DNA from: Pseudoalteromonas sp. XMcav2-N
Lineage (GTDB): Bacteria; Pseudomonadota; Gammaproteobacteria; Enterobacterales; Alteromonadaceae
Assembly (NCBI RefSeq): GCF_024124545.1
Contig: NZ_JAMXSF010000016.1
Location: 62,001-126,000, forward strand
Direction of reading: 5' to 3'
DNA: 64,000 nt
The notes below the pieces were generated by a model. The model was given only the letters and a program-made list of their open reading frames with translations, was not told where the DNA came from and did not search any database. Below, one piece after another: positions 51,886-61,374 of the stretch (position 1 is the stretch's first letter; every line of letters begins with the position of its first letter). The translations under genes were made by a program, and so were the position numbers.

Positions 51886-51904
51886 ATAAGAATTATTTAT
51901 TATT
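51886..51904 (-). promoter_or_regulatory. Fur-box-like operator of feoAB
   Basis: The 19-mer GATAAGAATTATTTATTAT agrees with the Fur consensus GATAATGATAATCATTATC at about 14 of 19 positions. It lies 20 bases before the feoA start codon, where bound Fur would block transcription when iron is plentiful. Confidence 0.6.
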
Positions 51905-52052
51905 AAATTGCTATGGTACCGCAACTTAATTGTCATAAACAAGCAAACGAGGCGAAAGTTCGACACTATTAAGTAATTAATAAAGCTAAATTTTTTAAAT
52001 AGTTACGTGTTTTAAAATGATGTCATCTGGGGGTGTTGAGTGCTACACACTA

Positions 52053-52088
52053 TTTGCACATTGTTTGCCATCTCTTTGCACATTGTTT
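52053..52088 (+). promoter_or_regulatory. Tandem 14-bp direct repeat upstream of the YHYH gene
   Basis: TTTGCACATTGTTT occurs exactly at 52053-52066 and again at 52075-52088, a start-to-start distance of 22 bp (about two DNA turns), 43 bp before the start of the YHYH lipoprotein gene. This looks like a paired operator that places two proteins on one face of DNA. The binding protein is unknown. Confidence 0.6.
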
Positions 52089-52130
52089 CGCTAGTGTGTA
52101 AATCAAACCGAACAGCAACGGAGACAGGCA

Positions 52131-53519
52131 ATGAAGTTAACGAACGAATTCAGCTACCCAGGCACACTTAAAATATTGGCACTTATGATGAGCGCCACCG
52201 TGCTCAGTGCCTGTGGCTCAGGAGAAAGCCAGAATACGCAGTCAGCGGCTACTGATCAGAGCACAACGAACCAGAGTAATGAGAGTGCTGAGTCAAATGG
52301 CGATGATAGCGGGTCTGATCCGAGTGATACCAGTGATGAGGGTGACCAAGTATCAAACAACCCAGATGAAACAAACACGCTACCTGGCTGGATCCTGAGC
52401 TCAGAGGCAGAATCAGCCGCAGTTATGTTGGATGATTCGGGACAGCCTGCGCAGGTTAACGTGCAGGCTGTCAGCGCCATTGAGCAGTCGGGCCAAGGTT
52501 ATACCGTGGTTATGGCGTCTGGTATGCCAGATTACCAGGTTGTCATCGACGAGGCGGTATTGACAAGCTTGTCTTCACGGCCCAGAGCTAATTCCGATTT
52601 TGCCACAGGTTCGCCCGATGTGGCGATTGGCGATGTGGTAGAGTTTGGTCAGGATATAGGATACAACAGCAACACCAGTTGTGCATTAGACGCGGGACAG
52701 GGTTACTGGCCGCCGGGTCCGGTATGCCCTGAAGTGATGGACAAAACGGGTACCTTTCCAAACCAGCCAGCACAGACTAGCGAAACCTGCGAGACGGGCT
52801 TAGGGTCGGTAGGTTTTTGGGTTAACGGGACCTCTGTGTATAACTGGGGGGATGGACAGAGCTATAACAACGAAGGAGTGTGGCAGACACTGGCACCGGT
52901 TGCAGAGCAATATGATGTTGATGTGTGCGGCGGCCATGCTGCACAGGGTGACTATCATCACCACTATTACTCGTCATGCCTGGCCGATATGGTAGGGGAC
53001 ACTGGTATGGGTCACTCTCCTATTTATGGTTATGCCGCGGATGGGTATGCGATTTATGGCCCCTGGGAGGCGCAAGGGCAACTGGCAATCAGTAGTTGGG
53101 AAGTCCGGGACTATAGCGCCAGTGAAGCGACGGGATGCAGCGACGGTGCCCGAAGCTGTGTTCTGAATGACCAATACGATGTCAGCCAGGGCACCCGTAC
53201 TGTTTCCAGCGGACCCGGTTTTTCTGCTGTGGTGCGCACGCTGTCCAACAATGAGCTGGTTGCTGAAAACGGCTACTATAAAGAAGATTTCTATTGGAAT
53301 ACAGCGTTGACTGCTCAGGGCGGTAATTATCTGGACCAATACAATGGCCACAGTGATTCTGAGCGTGGCTATCACTATCACGTCACAGCCCGCGAAGAGA
53401 ATGGCAAACTGATACCGGCATTTCCCTATACGGTAGGCGATAGATTTGCCGGAGAGCTGCAAAGTAATGCGCTAACCAGTTGCGGTGGCAGACTACCTGG
53501 TGGTCCGGGTCGGGGATAG
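52131..53519 (+). CDS. YHYH-domain lipoprotein
   Basis: The 462-residue protein is a lipoprotein (lipobox LSAC, Cys 28), then a long acidic Ser/Thr/Asn/Asp-rich linker (about 30-90, probably disordered), then a YHYH domain. The domain's name motif is visible twice, GDYHHHYYSSCL near 272 and GYHYH near 413, with HSPIYGYAADGYAIYGPW between. The many His, Tyr and Cys residues suggest metal binding. The family is of unknown function. The gene is followed eleven bases later by a His-rich secreted protein, which supports a shared role. Confidence 0.84.
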   Translation: MKLTNEFSYPGTLKILALMMSATVLSACGSGESQNTQSAATDQSTTNQSNESAESNGDDSGSDPSDTSDEGDQVSNNPDETNTLPGWILSSEAESAAVMLDDSGQPAQVNVQAVSAIEQSGQGYTVVMASGMPDYQVVIDEAVLTSLSSRPRANSDFATGSPDVAIGDVVEFGQDIGYNSNTSCALDAGQGYWPPGPVCPEVMDKTGTFPNQPAQTSETCETGLGSVGFWVNGTSVYNWGDGQSYNNEGVWQTLAPVAEQYDVDVCGGHAAQGDYHHHYYSSCLADMVGDTGMGHSPIYGYAADGYAIYGPWEAQGQLAISSWEVRDYSASEATGCSDGARSCVLNDQYDVSQGTRTVSSGPGFSAVVRTLSNNELVAENGYYKEDFYWNTALTAQGGNYLDQYNGHSDSERGYHYHVTAREENGKLIPAFPYTVGDRFAGELQSNALTSCGGRLPGGPGRG

Positions 53520-53529
53520 GGGCAAATCA

Positions 53530-54015
53530 ATGAAAATATTCGCAATGATCATTGCTGCATGCCTGTGTGTTAGCAGCACGGTGGCGTTAGCTGATACCGC
53601 CATTCACCAACATAAAAGCCTGGAAATTAAGCTGCAAAGCCAGTTACCCAGGGTATCTTTGACGGTCGTGCGTGACCAAACAGATGGCCTGAATCTGACA
53701 ATTGGCATTGCTAATTACGTACTAAATTCGCCTGCCGAGGCGGAGCGTAAACAGCAAACTCTGACCGGTCATGCTCATCTTTTTATCAATGGGGAGAAAA
53801 AAATGCGTGTCTATAGTCAAGATGTACACTTGCCGGCCAGCTGGTTTCAGGAAGGGGTCAATCAGATTGCGGTATCGCTAAACAGCCATCAGCACGAGAA
53901 CTGGACCTGGAAAGGCAATACCGTCATGGGGTCGGTGTTTGTTAATTTGGCTGCGCCTGATCTGGTATTGCACCAGTTTTCTTCTCAGCCATTGCTCAGC
54001 CATCACCACCATTAA
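53530..54015 (+). CDS. Secreted His-rich partner of the YHYH protein
   Basis: The 161-residue protein starts at ATG 53530 (AGGGG eight bases upstream) with a signal peptide MKIFAMIIAACLCVSSTVALA; an open frame reaches back to 53485. The mature part is a beta-rich domain with GHAHLFINGEKKMRVYSQDVHLP near 80-102 and NSHQHENWTWKGN near 118-130, and ends in SHHHH. The histidine clusters look like metal ligands. No name can be given; pairing with the YHYH lipoprotein is the main clue. Confidence 0.75.
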   Translation: MKIFAMIIAACLCVSSTVALADTAIHQHKSLEIKLQSQLPRVSLTVVRDQTDGLNLTIGIANYVLNSPAEAERKQQTLTGHAHLFINGEKKMRVYSQDVHLPASWFQEGVNQIAVSLNSHQHENWTWKGNTVMGSVFVNLAAPDLVLHQFSSQPLLSHHHH

Positions 54016-54023
54016 TACGCAGC

Positions 54024-54052
54024 GCTGGCCACCGTGTTGTGGCCAGCCTTTA
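54024..54052. terminator. Bidirectional terminator between His-rich gene and SNF2 gene
   Basis: Perfect 9-bp arms GCTGGCCAC / GTGGCCAGC with a 6-nt loop are followed by CTTTAAAAGG. The hairpin lies between two convergent genes and probably ends both. Confidence 0.75.
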
Positions 54053-57000
54053 AAAGGTCTCTTTGAGTAAGTTAAGCATATCCTCGACCGACAGCTTGCC
54101 AGCCTGCTCGTTACCTGCCAGCAATTGATCCGCCAGGTCTCGTTTGTGCTGGTGCAGTGCGACTATTTTCTCTTCTATGGTGTTCTTGGCGATGAGGCGA
54201 TAGATAGTCACCGGACGTTGCTGACCCATGCGATGAGCTCTGTCAGAGGCCTGTGCTTCGACAGCCGGGTTCCACCAGGGATCCATATGGATCACATAGT
54301 CGGCAGCGGTGAGGTTCAAGCCTGAGCCTCCGGCTTTTAGGCTGATCAAAAACACTTCGCCATTGCCACGCTGAAACGCATTAACGCGTTCCTGACGTTG
54401 TGTGGCAGGTGTACTACCATCCAGATACTGATAAGCTATTGAACGTTCTTCAAGGAGTGTTTTAATGATCTGAAGGTGGCCCACAAACTGGCTGAAAATG
54501 AGCGCCTTATGGTTATTTTGCCGTAATTCATCGAGCAGCTCACCCAGCGCATCCAGCTTACTGCTGGGCAGCGTGCTTTCTGCCATGACCAGTTTAGGGT
54601 GACAGCAGGCCTGGCGGAGTTTAGTCAGCTCTGCCAGCATTTTTATTCGCTGTTCCGCTGCTGAGCTGGTGCTGGCAGATTCGGTGATCTGATCGATGGC
54701 ATGCTGTCGCAGCGCTTCATAAAAATTCATCTCATCATCGCTGAGCGAGACAGTCAGATTGATTTCGGTTTTTTCTGGCAGCTCAGTGAGGACCTGGCTT
54801 TTCAGGCGACGCAGAATAAAGGGCTTTACCAACTGCTTTAGGCTTTGACGCGCTTTATGTGCCGCGAGCTTGTCTTGTTCGGCATTTTCCATAGGCTGTG
54901 AAAAGCGGGCATTAAAGCGTTTCAGATTACCGAGCAGTCCGGGGTTTATGAAACGAAACAGTGACCATAATTCGGTCAGGTTGTTCTCTATTGGGGTGCC
55001 AGTGGTGATCATCTTAAATTCGCCCTTGAGAGCACAAGCTGCCACAGTGCGTTTGGCCAGCGGGTTTTTCAGCGCCTGCGCCTCATCGGCGATGATGGTA
55101 TGCCATTGCTTGGCTTTTAACAGTTCAGCCTGACGCTGTAACAGGCCATAACTGATCACTACGCAATCAAATGGGCCTGCCTGGGTCAACAGCTGCTCGC
55201 GCTCTTGCGCACTGTTATGATCGCTAAACAGCATCATGTTTAAAGCTGGTGCAAACTTACTCGCTTCCTGTTGCCAGTTAAAACACACAGAAGTTGGCGC
55301 GATGATCAGGGTTGGCCCTTCACTGGCGCGTGCCAGGATCACGGCCAGAGCCTGTAAGGTTTTGCCCAGTCCCATGTCATCGGCCAGGCAGGCTCCGGCC
55401 CCCCAGTGAGCCAGGCGCATCGCCCAATCGAATCCCGCCAGCTGGTAATCGCGCAGTTGCGCCTGCAAGGTGGGAGGAACGGTGAGTGTCAGTGCATTGG
55501 CCTGGTACATTTTTTTGCTTTGTTCTTCCCAGGCTGGCAGAGTTTTCATGCGCATGCCTGCGGTGGCTTCGGCCACCTGACCACTGGCAAGCGGGTGGAA
55601 TTGCCCCTCATCGGTCACCGTATCAAGCTGGGCGAGTTGATTACGTAAGTCTTGAGACAGTGCCAAAATTTGTTCACCGTCCAGGCTGACAAAGCGGCCA
55701 TGGCTGGTGGCCATCAAACTTAACAGCTTTTTCAGCTCAATGACCTGTGCATCATCGACCTGAAGCTCTCCGGTTACGTCAAACCACTGATTTTGTTTGC
55801 TCATGGCCAGGGCAAGATGTTGGGACTCAAGTGGTTTGCTGAGACGGAACTTCTTCCCTCTTGGCCAGCGCAGTCTTAATGTCAATTCATTCACAGGCTT
55901 TGCAATACATTGCTCGAGCTGCTCCAAGGCTTCCAGCGCCATTTCCAGGTCGTCCAGTTGCAGTCTATTGTCTGACATAGCCAGGAATGCCGGGCAGTGT
56001 TCATCCAGCAACTCCAGCCAGCATTGCTCCCGGGCTAAGTTGCGCTGAGTGGCTACCCGTTTGTTATCAATTTCTGTTGTCAAATTGGGACTGCCAATGC
56101 CTGGATGCAACATCGGACCCTGGTCGCCAAATGGCATACTGACACAATGAAACTCCAAACCGCCCTGATAGGGGGTGATGTTGACCACCAGCTCTTCGGC
56201 TGGTTCCACTGTGCTTAGTCCGGTTTCTACCCCTTCGAGATCGGATTGAATATTCAGTAAAGGGGCAATGGCTGTGATACTTTCGAGCAGCTTGGGTTTG
56301 GCGGCTTTGGGTACCACCAACCCGCTCTCACCGATGATCTCTGCCACTTGCAGGTGCTGACGTGTGAACAGGGTAAACCCATAGCGATGCCCCTGAAGTG
56401 AATAGAAGGCGTATTCGTCCTGTCTGGCATGTTCATCCAGCTGCATTCGGTAGTCTATTCCTTGAGGCAGGTTAGGGATCGACATCATCAGCTCATCGCC
56501 GTTATCGCGGATCTGAAGCTCAGCCGGATATTCAGTCAGTTCAATTTCTGTATTTAAATCCTCGCCCAGATACAGGTTTTGAGCGCCCGCCGCTGCGCTT
56601 AGCGCACTTGCGCCTTCGAGCTCAAATGTGCGTCCACCATAGTAGCTGTGGTTTTCATATACCCGAATGGCCGCGATGATCTCTTTATCCTTGCCGCTCA
56701 GGTATTCAAAGCTCTCTGGCTCGTCGATTAACCTTTTCAGCGCGACATTGCGGCCCTTGCTCCAGCCTTGTTTCCCCAGTTTTTGTTCCCGAGGCTTCAG
56801 AGTGAGGTCAAATCGTGATTGCTCAAGCTGCCAGATGAGTCGATGGCTCTGTGGTGATTTATCCTCAGTGGCTGCGTGATGTGGTGCCAGGTTTTGCAGC
56901 TTTTCCAGAGCCAGTTCCCAGCCGCTTTTTTGTTCTATCAGATTGGCAAAGTTGAGCACCAATCGCTGAGGTAGGCTGGGGACCGGAGCCTGATGGAGCA

Positions 57001-58291
57001 GCAAAAGATCCGCCCCCATACAGGCAAACAAAGGTTGCTGCATTGTGCTGAAAGTCGTACAGGCCTCGCTGAGGCGATTTAGCCTGGCTGCTTGTGCGCG
57101 GGCACCCGTCCAGTGCGTAGCAAGGGCAATCAGTAACTGCAGCAGGGCAAAATCAAAGGGCTGCGTATTCCTGAGTACTTCATAATCTTGATATTGTTCA
57201 CTGAATGTCTGAGCCTCATTGAGGCATTCGGTAAGATACTCTAGTAAGTTCAGAATGGCGTAGTTAAATGTGGGGGCTTTTTTATCCGCAGCTTCAGCCC
57301 GAACCAACTGGCGCACTGTTTTAAATAGCTGGGGCTGACCCTGGCAGGCCTCGACCAAAATGGTCAGTTTATGAAACAGGCCAGGCAGGCCACCCAGATA
57401 TTGCTGTTTGCGTCGGGCCAGTTTGTTTTTGGCCACGATGGCTTGTTCAAATAATGTGTGTGCGGTTTGCTGCTCGCCAGAGCACATGGCCACAATTGCA
57501 CGTAACTGCAATGCATAGCAGCTGGTGTCGTTGCCAAGACTGGCGATACATTGATCCAACTGTGCGCGATACAGGTATTGCTCGGCCAGTAAGCAGTGCA
57601 GCAGCTGATTGTCAGGCTGACGCTGACAAAGCTGCTCTATCAGCTTGAGCGCGGCAAAATTATTCTGACAGTCACTTCGTAAGGAATGAACTAATGTGGC
57701 ACACGCCTGATATAGTAACAGCGGCGGTAGCTCAGCCAGACGGTCGGCGTCTGCCGGAAAAAACAGCGTATCGACTAACACCTGGTTGGTGTAATGATCC
57801 AAGTATTGCGGATTCTTGTGAAACGACAGCAGGTCCGCGGCTTTGTCATATTGGCCAAGCATGAGCAGGTCGCGGATAAAACGCTGTTCGTCCGAAAAAT
57901 CACGTTCCCATTCATACAGGTTGATTATAGGCACGATTTGTTCGGCGTAATTCAAAGTGCTCATAAAGCGATCTTCACGCAACGCGTTGTGACACAAAGA
58001 GGCTTCAATGAGCGGCTGCACCCTGAGGCCCTTTTGATTGCTGAGCAACAACCCGGCTTCTGCCAGAGTGGTTCTTTGTTCTGGCAGCATACCCTGACTG
58101 AGCGCGGCTAAGTCGTGAACCTGTGCTTCAACCAATAACTTTAGCAAACGTTTTAGTTTACTTATTGCGACTGGTTTGCCGATCAATGCCAGGACTTCCA
58201 GCATGATCTGTTGTTCTTCAGGCAGCTGTGCGTAGCGTGTCAGGAGTTCTGTTATTTGTGTCTGACTGAAAGGGGTATAGTGCATGCTCAT
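54050..58291 (-). CDS. Large SNF2-family ATPase with long unassigned N-terminus
   Basis: The 1413-residue protein ends in a complete SNF2/Rad54-like motor (about 950-1410). It has LRDYQLAGFDWAMRLA, Walker A DDMGLGKT (about 971-978), DEAQALKNP (about 1067), TGTPIENNLTELWSL, LDGSTPATQRQERVNAFQRG, KAGGSGLNLTAADYVIHMDPWWNPAVE and ASDRAHRMGQ. These enzymes translocate on double-stranded DNA, and bacterial members recycle RNA polymerase (RapA) or act in other DNA transactions. The first ~900 residues are helical and repeat-like in the beginning (about 60-420), and show no domain I recognise. The gene stands alone. Confidence 0.85.
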   Translation of the reverse strand: MSMHYTPFSQTQITELLTRYAQLPEEQQIMLEVLALIGKPVAISKLKRLLKLLVEAQVHDLAALSQGMLPEQRTTLAEAGLLLSNQKGLRVQPLIEASLCHNALREDRFMSTLNYAEQIVPIINLYEWERDFSDEQRFIRDLLMLGQYDKAADLLSFHKNPQYLDHYTNQVLVDTLFFPADADRLAELPPLLLYQACATLVHSLRSDCQNNFAALKLIEQLCQRQPDNQLLHCLLAEQYLYRAQLDQCIASLGNDTSCYALQLRAIVAMCSGEQQTAHTLFEQAIVAKNKLARRKQQYLGGLPGLFHKLTILVEACQGQPQLFKTVRQLVRAEAADKKAPTFNYAILNLLEYLTECLNEAQTFSEQYQDYEVLRNTQPFDFALLQLLIALATHWTGARAQAARLNRLSEACTTFSTMQQPLFACMGADLLLLHQAPVPSLPQRLVLNFANLIEQKSGWELALEKLQNLAPHHAATEDKSPQSHRLIWQLEQSRFDLTLKPREQKLGKQGWSKGRNVALKRLIDEPESFEYLSGKDKEIIAAIRVYENHSYYGGRTFELEGASALSAAAGAQNLYLGEDLNTEIELTEYPAELQIRDNGDELMMSIPNLPQGIDYRMQLDEHARQDEYAFYSLQGHRYGFTLFTRQHLQVAEIIGESGLVVPKAAKPKLLESITAIAPLLNIQSDLEGVETGLSTVEPAEELVVNITPYQGGLEFHCVSMPFGDQGPMLHPGIGSPNLTTEIDNKRVATQRNLAREQCWLELLDEHCPAFLAMSDNRLQLDDLEMALEALEQLEQCIAKPVNELTLRLRWPRGKKFRLSKPLESQHLALAMSKQNQWFDVTGELQVDDAQVIELKKLLSLMATSHGRFVSLDGEQILALSQDLRNQLAQLDTVTDEGQFHPLASGQVAEATAGMRMKTLPAWEEQSKKMYQANALTLTVPPTLQAQLRDYQLAGFDWAMRLAHWGAGACLADDMGLGKTLQALAVILARASEGPTLIIAPTSVCFNWQQEASKFAPALNMMLFSDHNSAQEREQLLTQAGPFDCVVISYGLLQRQAELLKAKQWHTIIADEAQALKNPLAKRTVAACALKGEFKMITTGTPIENNLTELWSLFRFINPGLLGNLKRFNARFSQPMENAEQDKLAAHKARQSLKQLVKPFILRRLKSQVLTELPEKTEINLTVSLSDDEMNFYEALRQHAIDQITESASTSSAAEQRIKMLAELTKLRQACCHPKLVMAESTLPSSKLDALGELLDELRQNNHKALIFSQFVGHLQIIKTLLEERSIAYQYLDGSTPATQRQERVNAFQRGNGEVFLISLKAGGSGLNLTAADYVIHMDPWWNPAVEAQASDRAHRMGQQRPVTIYRLIAKNTIEEKIVALHQHKRDLADQLLAGNEQAGKLSVEDMLNLLKETF

Positions 58292-58362
58292 GGACCTAAC
58301 CAGGCCGTGCTCCGCAAGTTATTGTTAATTGCGAAGCAAAGTAGCAGATGCGAGGTACGCGC

Positions 58363-58884
58363 TCAAGTCAAACCAGCCACAGAGAAAGTATAATACAGCT
58401 GCGAGCCGCTGTTTTGCGACTGAGCCTGGCAAAGTACAAAGCCCGCTTTTTCCAGCACTTTTATTGAAGCGGGGTTATCGGCTGCAACGCCGGCATTGAG
58501 TATGGCATCAGGCTGAATTTCTCGCAGATGGGTCACCAGCCCCTGCAGTAGCTCACTGGCATAACCCTGACCCCAGTGTGCTTCGCCTATTAAATAGCCA
58601 AGTTGTATGGTATTGGTTGAAAAGTACAACATTGTCAGGCCGAGGCACTGTGCTTGTTTATCTCGCACCAGTAACAGGTCACAGCGTGCGAGTTTGTCTT
58701 TTATCCAATCAATAAGCTGAGCCGGAGATTGTGGGCAGTGTTGCCAGTCTTCGGGTAAAAAGTGCACTGTATTCGGTGTCAGCAAGTGTATTAACTGGTT
58801 TGACTGTGCCGGTCTGAGCTCGTTGATTAGCAAGGATGCGGGGATGACCTCTAACCTGGCCGTACTGAATTCAAGCTTTGTCAT
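58363..58884 (-). CDS. GNAT acetyltransferase, RimJ/RimL-like
   Basis: The 173-residue protein has a GNAT fold of the RimJ/RimL type: an N-terminal EFSTARLEVIPAS strand, LGLTMLYFS, IQLGYLIGEAHWGQGYASEL (acetyl-CoA pyrophosphate loop Q/W-GQGYAS) and AGVAADNPASIKVLEKAGFV. Its substrate could be a ribosomal protein N-terminus or a small molecule. It overlaps the DUF1360 gene by 14 bases and so is coupled to it. Confidence 0.82.
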   Translation of the reverse strand: MTKLEFSTARLEVIPASLLINELRPAQSNQLIHLLTPNTVHFLPEDWQHCPQSPAQLIDWIKDKLARCDLLLVRDKQAQCLGLTMLYFSTNTIQLGYLIGEAHWGQGYASELLQGLVTHLREIQPDAILNAGVAADNPASIKVLEKAGFVLCQAQSQNSGSQLYYTFSVAGLT

Positions 58885-59296
58885 GAACTTGCTCCTTTGT
58901 GTTGACTTGCGCTTCTGACATGCCTGCTTTAAATGCCTGAGTGAGCTCGTGCCCTTTTATTGCCGGTAATGCGAGTGCTTTCAGAGCCAGGCTGCCAATC
59001 ATGATCAGTAACGCCGTGACCAGCGCATCCAGACCCATACCGATCATTGTACCAGCCAGACCAAATGACTCGGTTAAAGTGGTCAGCTCAGGCAAAGTAT
59101 AGACTCCAGTGAGCAGCTGTAGGGTTAAGGCAGCCCAGAAACCAAAGCAGTACGGGCAGTGCCAGGCTGAATACAAATAGGCCAGTGGAGCCGGTAAACG
59201 CGCCACCAGAGCGTTGAACCAGGTACCCCAGTCGGGTAACTTTTCCCACACAAGTACATGAATGGACAGCCCCATCAAAACGAGTGACAAAGTCAT
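58871..59296 (-). CDS. DUF1360-type membrane protein
   Basis: The 141-residue protein has two or three hydrophobic helices and the characteristic SAWHCPYCFGFWAALTLQLL motif (CxxC, about 42-61), which is a signature of the DUF1360 family. A Lys/Glu/His-rich end follows. The function is unknown. The gene leads a two-gene unit with the GNAT protein and is divergent from the AraC regulator. Confidence 0.78.
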   Translation of the reverse strand: MTLSLVLMGLSIHVLVWEKLPDWGTWFNALVARLPAPLAYLYSAWHCPYCFGFWAALTLQLLTGVYTLPELTTLTESFGLAGTMIGMGLDALVTALLIMIGSLALKALALPAIKGHELTQAFKAGMSEAQVNTKEQVHDKA

Positions 59297-59418
59297 GTGT
59301 GTCTCCTTAAAATCGGTGTATTGTTTTATCTGTGTCTATTATTCTCAATAAAGCTAGCTGGTGTTATTGTTGGGTTTTTGATTTAATCGGCTTATTTTAA
59401 GATTGCGGGTGAAATAAG

Positions 59419-60225
59419 ATGACCAATCATGTTGCAGCCTGTGGTCAGATGAAAGTGGCCAGACTGGCACAAGAGCCGCATGGCACACACAGCGAGAGTG
59501 TTTTAAGTTTTATTCGTTCAGGCTCACTGGATATGTTACATGGGGAGACTTTTACCGCCACGCAGGGCATGTTTGTGCTGGTGCCCGGCGGGATGCCACA
59601 TACTTTATTGTCGGGGTCCGACTTACATGTTCACTGGATGAGCTTTTGCCCTGACTGTCTGGGGCTTGAACCCGATGCCGCTTTATTGCAACCTTTTCAG
59701 CAGGTGCGCCTGGGTGCTTTACCTGCATTGACCTTGTCAGGTGAGCGCGTCGAATTTGTTCAGACTTTATATCAGGAGTTTGAACTGGCGTTGCAGCAGG
59801 CATTGCCACTGGAGGTCATGAAGAGCTTTGTATTTTTGCTGCTGCACGAAGTGTCACTGGCGCAACAACCCGTTAGCTGGCGTGCGGGCATGCATCCTAA
59901 AGTGGTCGCGGCACTGTCCTACATAGAGAGTCAGGGGTTGCAGCCGGTTTCTTTGCAGGGGGTGGCCGACGCGGTGTTCGTGAGTGCCCCTTATCTGGCC
60001 ACTCTATTTAAACGAGAAACGGGTTACTCAGTCGGTCAATGGCTCACAAAAAAGCGCCTTGGTGAAGCCTGTAATCGCCTCATGCATACGCATACACCGA
60101 TTGCGACCTTGGTTGAAGAGCTTGGTTGGTCAGACACCACTCATTTTATTCGCCAGTTTAAGGCAGCCTATGGGGTGACGCCTGCGCTGTGGCGCAGGCA
60201 GCACAGCCTGAAACAAGCGCGTTAA
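59419..60225 (+). CDS. AraC-family regulator with cupin-like N-terminus
   Basis: The 268-residue protein has an N-terminal sensor region (about 1-150; GETFTATQGMFVLVPGGMPHTLL is cupin-like) and a C-terminal AraC double helix-turn-helix (VSLQGVADAVFVSAPYLATLFKRETG, TPIATLVEELGWSDTTHFIRQFKAAYGVTPALWRR). The effector is unknown. Its target may be the divergent DUF1360-GNAT unit. Confidence 0.85.
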   Translation: MTNHVAACGQMKVARLAQEPHGTHSESVLSFIRSGSLDMLHGETFTATQGMFVLVPGGMPHTLLSGSDLHVHWMSFCPDCLGLEPDAALLQPFQQVRLGALPALTLSGERVEFVQTLYQEFELALQQALPLEVMKSFVFLLLHEVSLAQQPVSWRAGMHPKVVAALSYIESQGLQPVSLQGVADAVFVSAPYLATLFKRETGYSVGQWLTKKRLGEACNRLMHTHTPIATLVEELGWSDTTHFIRQFKAAYGVTPALWRRQHSLKQAR

Positions 60226-60405
60226 TGATATGTACCGCTCGTGTGTAAAAAACACACAGTCATGAGAGGGTTAAATTACTGATCTTAAGCTTTTAATCCA
60301 TTTCATAAAGCACAGACGCATGATAAGTTAGTCATAACATGTTAACGGGTATTTATTTGTGCGCCTGCTATAATTGCAATCGGGACCGAAAAAAACCGGT
60401 CTGGG

Positions 60406-61374
60406 TTGAGCCGAAGAATCACAGTAATAGGTAAATGCACTTTGTTTAAGGAAATTGAAGACCTGAGCGAGAGTCTGGTGTTGATTGTTGAAGACTCAAT
60501 GCTGACGCAAAAAGTCATCTCGTGCTTTTTAGAGGGGGTTTGTTCGGTACATATGGTGACATCTGGCGAAAAGGCAATTGAGTTTTGCCGTGCTACACCG
60601 CCAGACCTGATCCTGATGGACTGGGTATTGGAAGGTATGTCTGGAGTAGAGGCCTGCAAACAGCTACAGGAAATGGAGGGGCTGTCTGATATTCCCATTA
60701 TTTTTGTGACCTCCAATATCAGTGAGCAACAACAGGACTTGTGCTGGGATGCCGGCGCAGTCGACTTCATTCCTAAACCTATCGTAGCCAAGACTCTGAT
60801 TAACAGGGTTAAAACTCATTTAAAATACAAACAGCAGGCCGATACGCTCAAGCGCTATTCGTATTACGATGGCCTGACAAAAGTATTCAACCGGCGCTTT
60901 TTTGATATGGAAGGAGCGCGTCAGTTCAAACAGAGCGTTCGTCAGCAACATACCTGCTCAGTGGTTATGCTGGATATCGATCACTTTAAAAAATTCAATG
61001 ACCGCTATGGTCACTTGAATGGCGACGATGCCCTTAAGGCCGTTGCCAGTGCGATTGATGGCCAGATACGCAGACCAATGGACGGGGTGTATCGCTACGG
61101 TGGCGAGGAATTTGCCATCTTACTACCAGACACAGAGCCAGACGGGGCGAAACAGCTTGCCGATCAATTTGTTGATGCCGTCAAAGCGTTGGCCATTGTC
61201 CATGAAGATTCGGAGTTTGGGGTGGTTACTATCAGTGCGGGTGTTGCGAGTAATAATCGGGGTGAACACTATCAGGGTTTGGCGCAGCTGATTGCTGCGG
61301 CGGATGAAGCGCTCTATAACGCAAAACACCAGGGTCGAAATCAGGCCTGTGTGGCAGAAAAAAAGGGCGCTTAG
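60406..61374 (+). CDS. Response regulator with GGDEF diguanylate cyclase domain
   Basis: The protein (up to 322 aa) joins a receiver (about 23-140; Asp in LILMDWVLEGMSG, Lys in FIPKPI) to a GGDEF domain (about 150-315; YDGLTKVFNRRFFD, VMLDIDHFKKFND, YRYGGEEFAILLPD). The active site GGEEF is intact and an RxxD I-site (RPMD) lies five residues before it, so it should make cyclic di-GMP with product feedback. The start is uncertain: a TTG at 60406 gives the full frame, and a TTG at 60442 is also possible. The kinase is not adjacent. Confidence 0.9.
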   Translation: MSRRITVIGKCTLFKEIEDLSESLVLIVEDSMLTQKVISCFLEGVCSVHMVTSGEKAIEFCRATPPDLILMDWVLEGMSGVEACKQLQEMEGLSDIPIIFVTSNISEQQQDLCWDAGAVDFIPKPIVAKTLINRVKTHLKYKQQADTLKRYSYYDGLTKVFNRRFFDMEGARQFKQSVRQQHTCSVVMLDIDHFKKFNDRYGHLNGDDALKAVASAIDGQIRRPMDGVYRYGGEEFAILLPDTEPDGAKQLADQFVDAVKALAIVHEDSEFGVVTISAGVASNNRGEHYQGLAQLIAAADEALYNAKHQGRNQACVAEKKGA

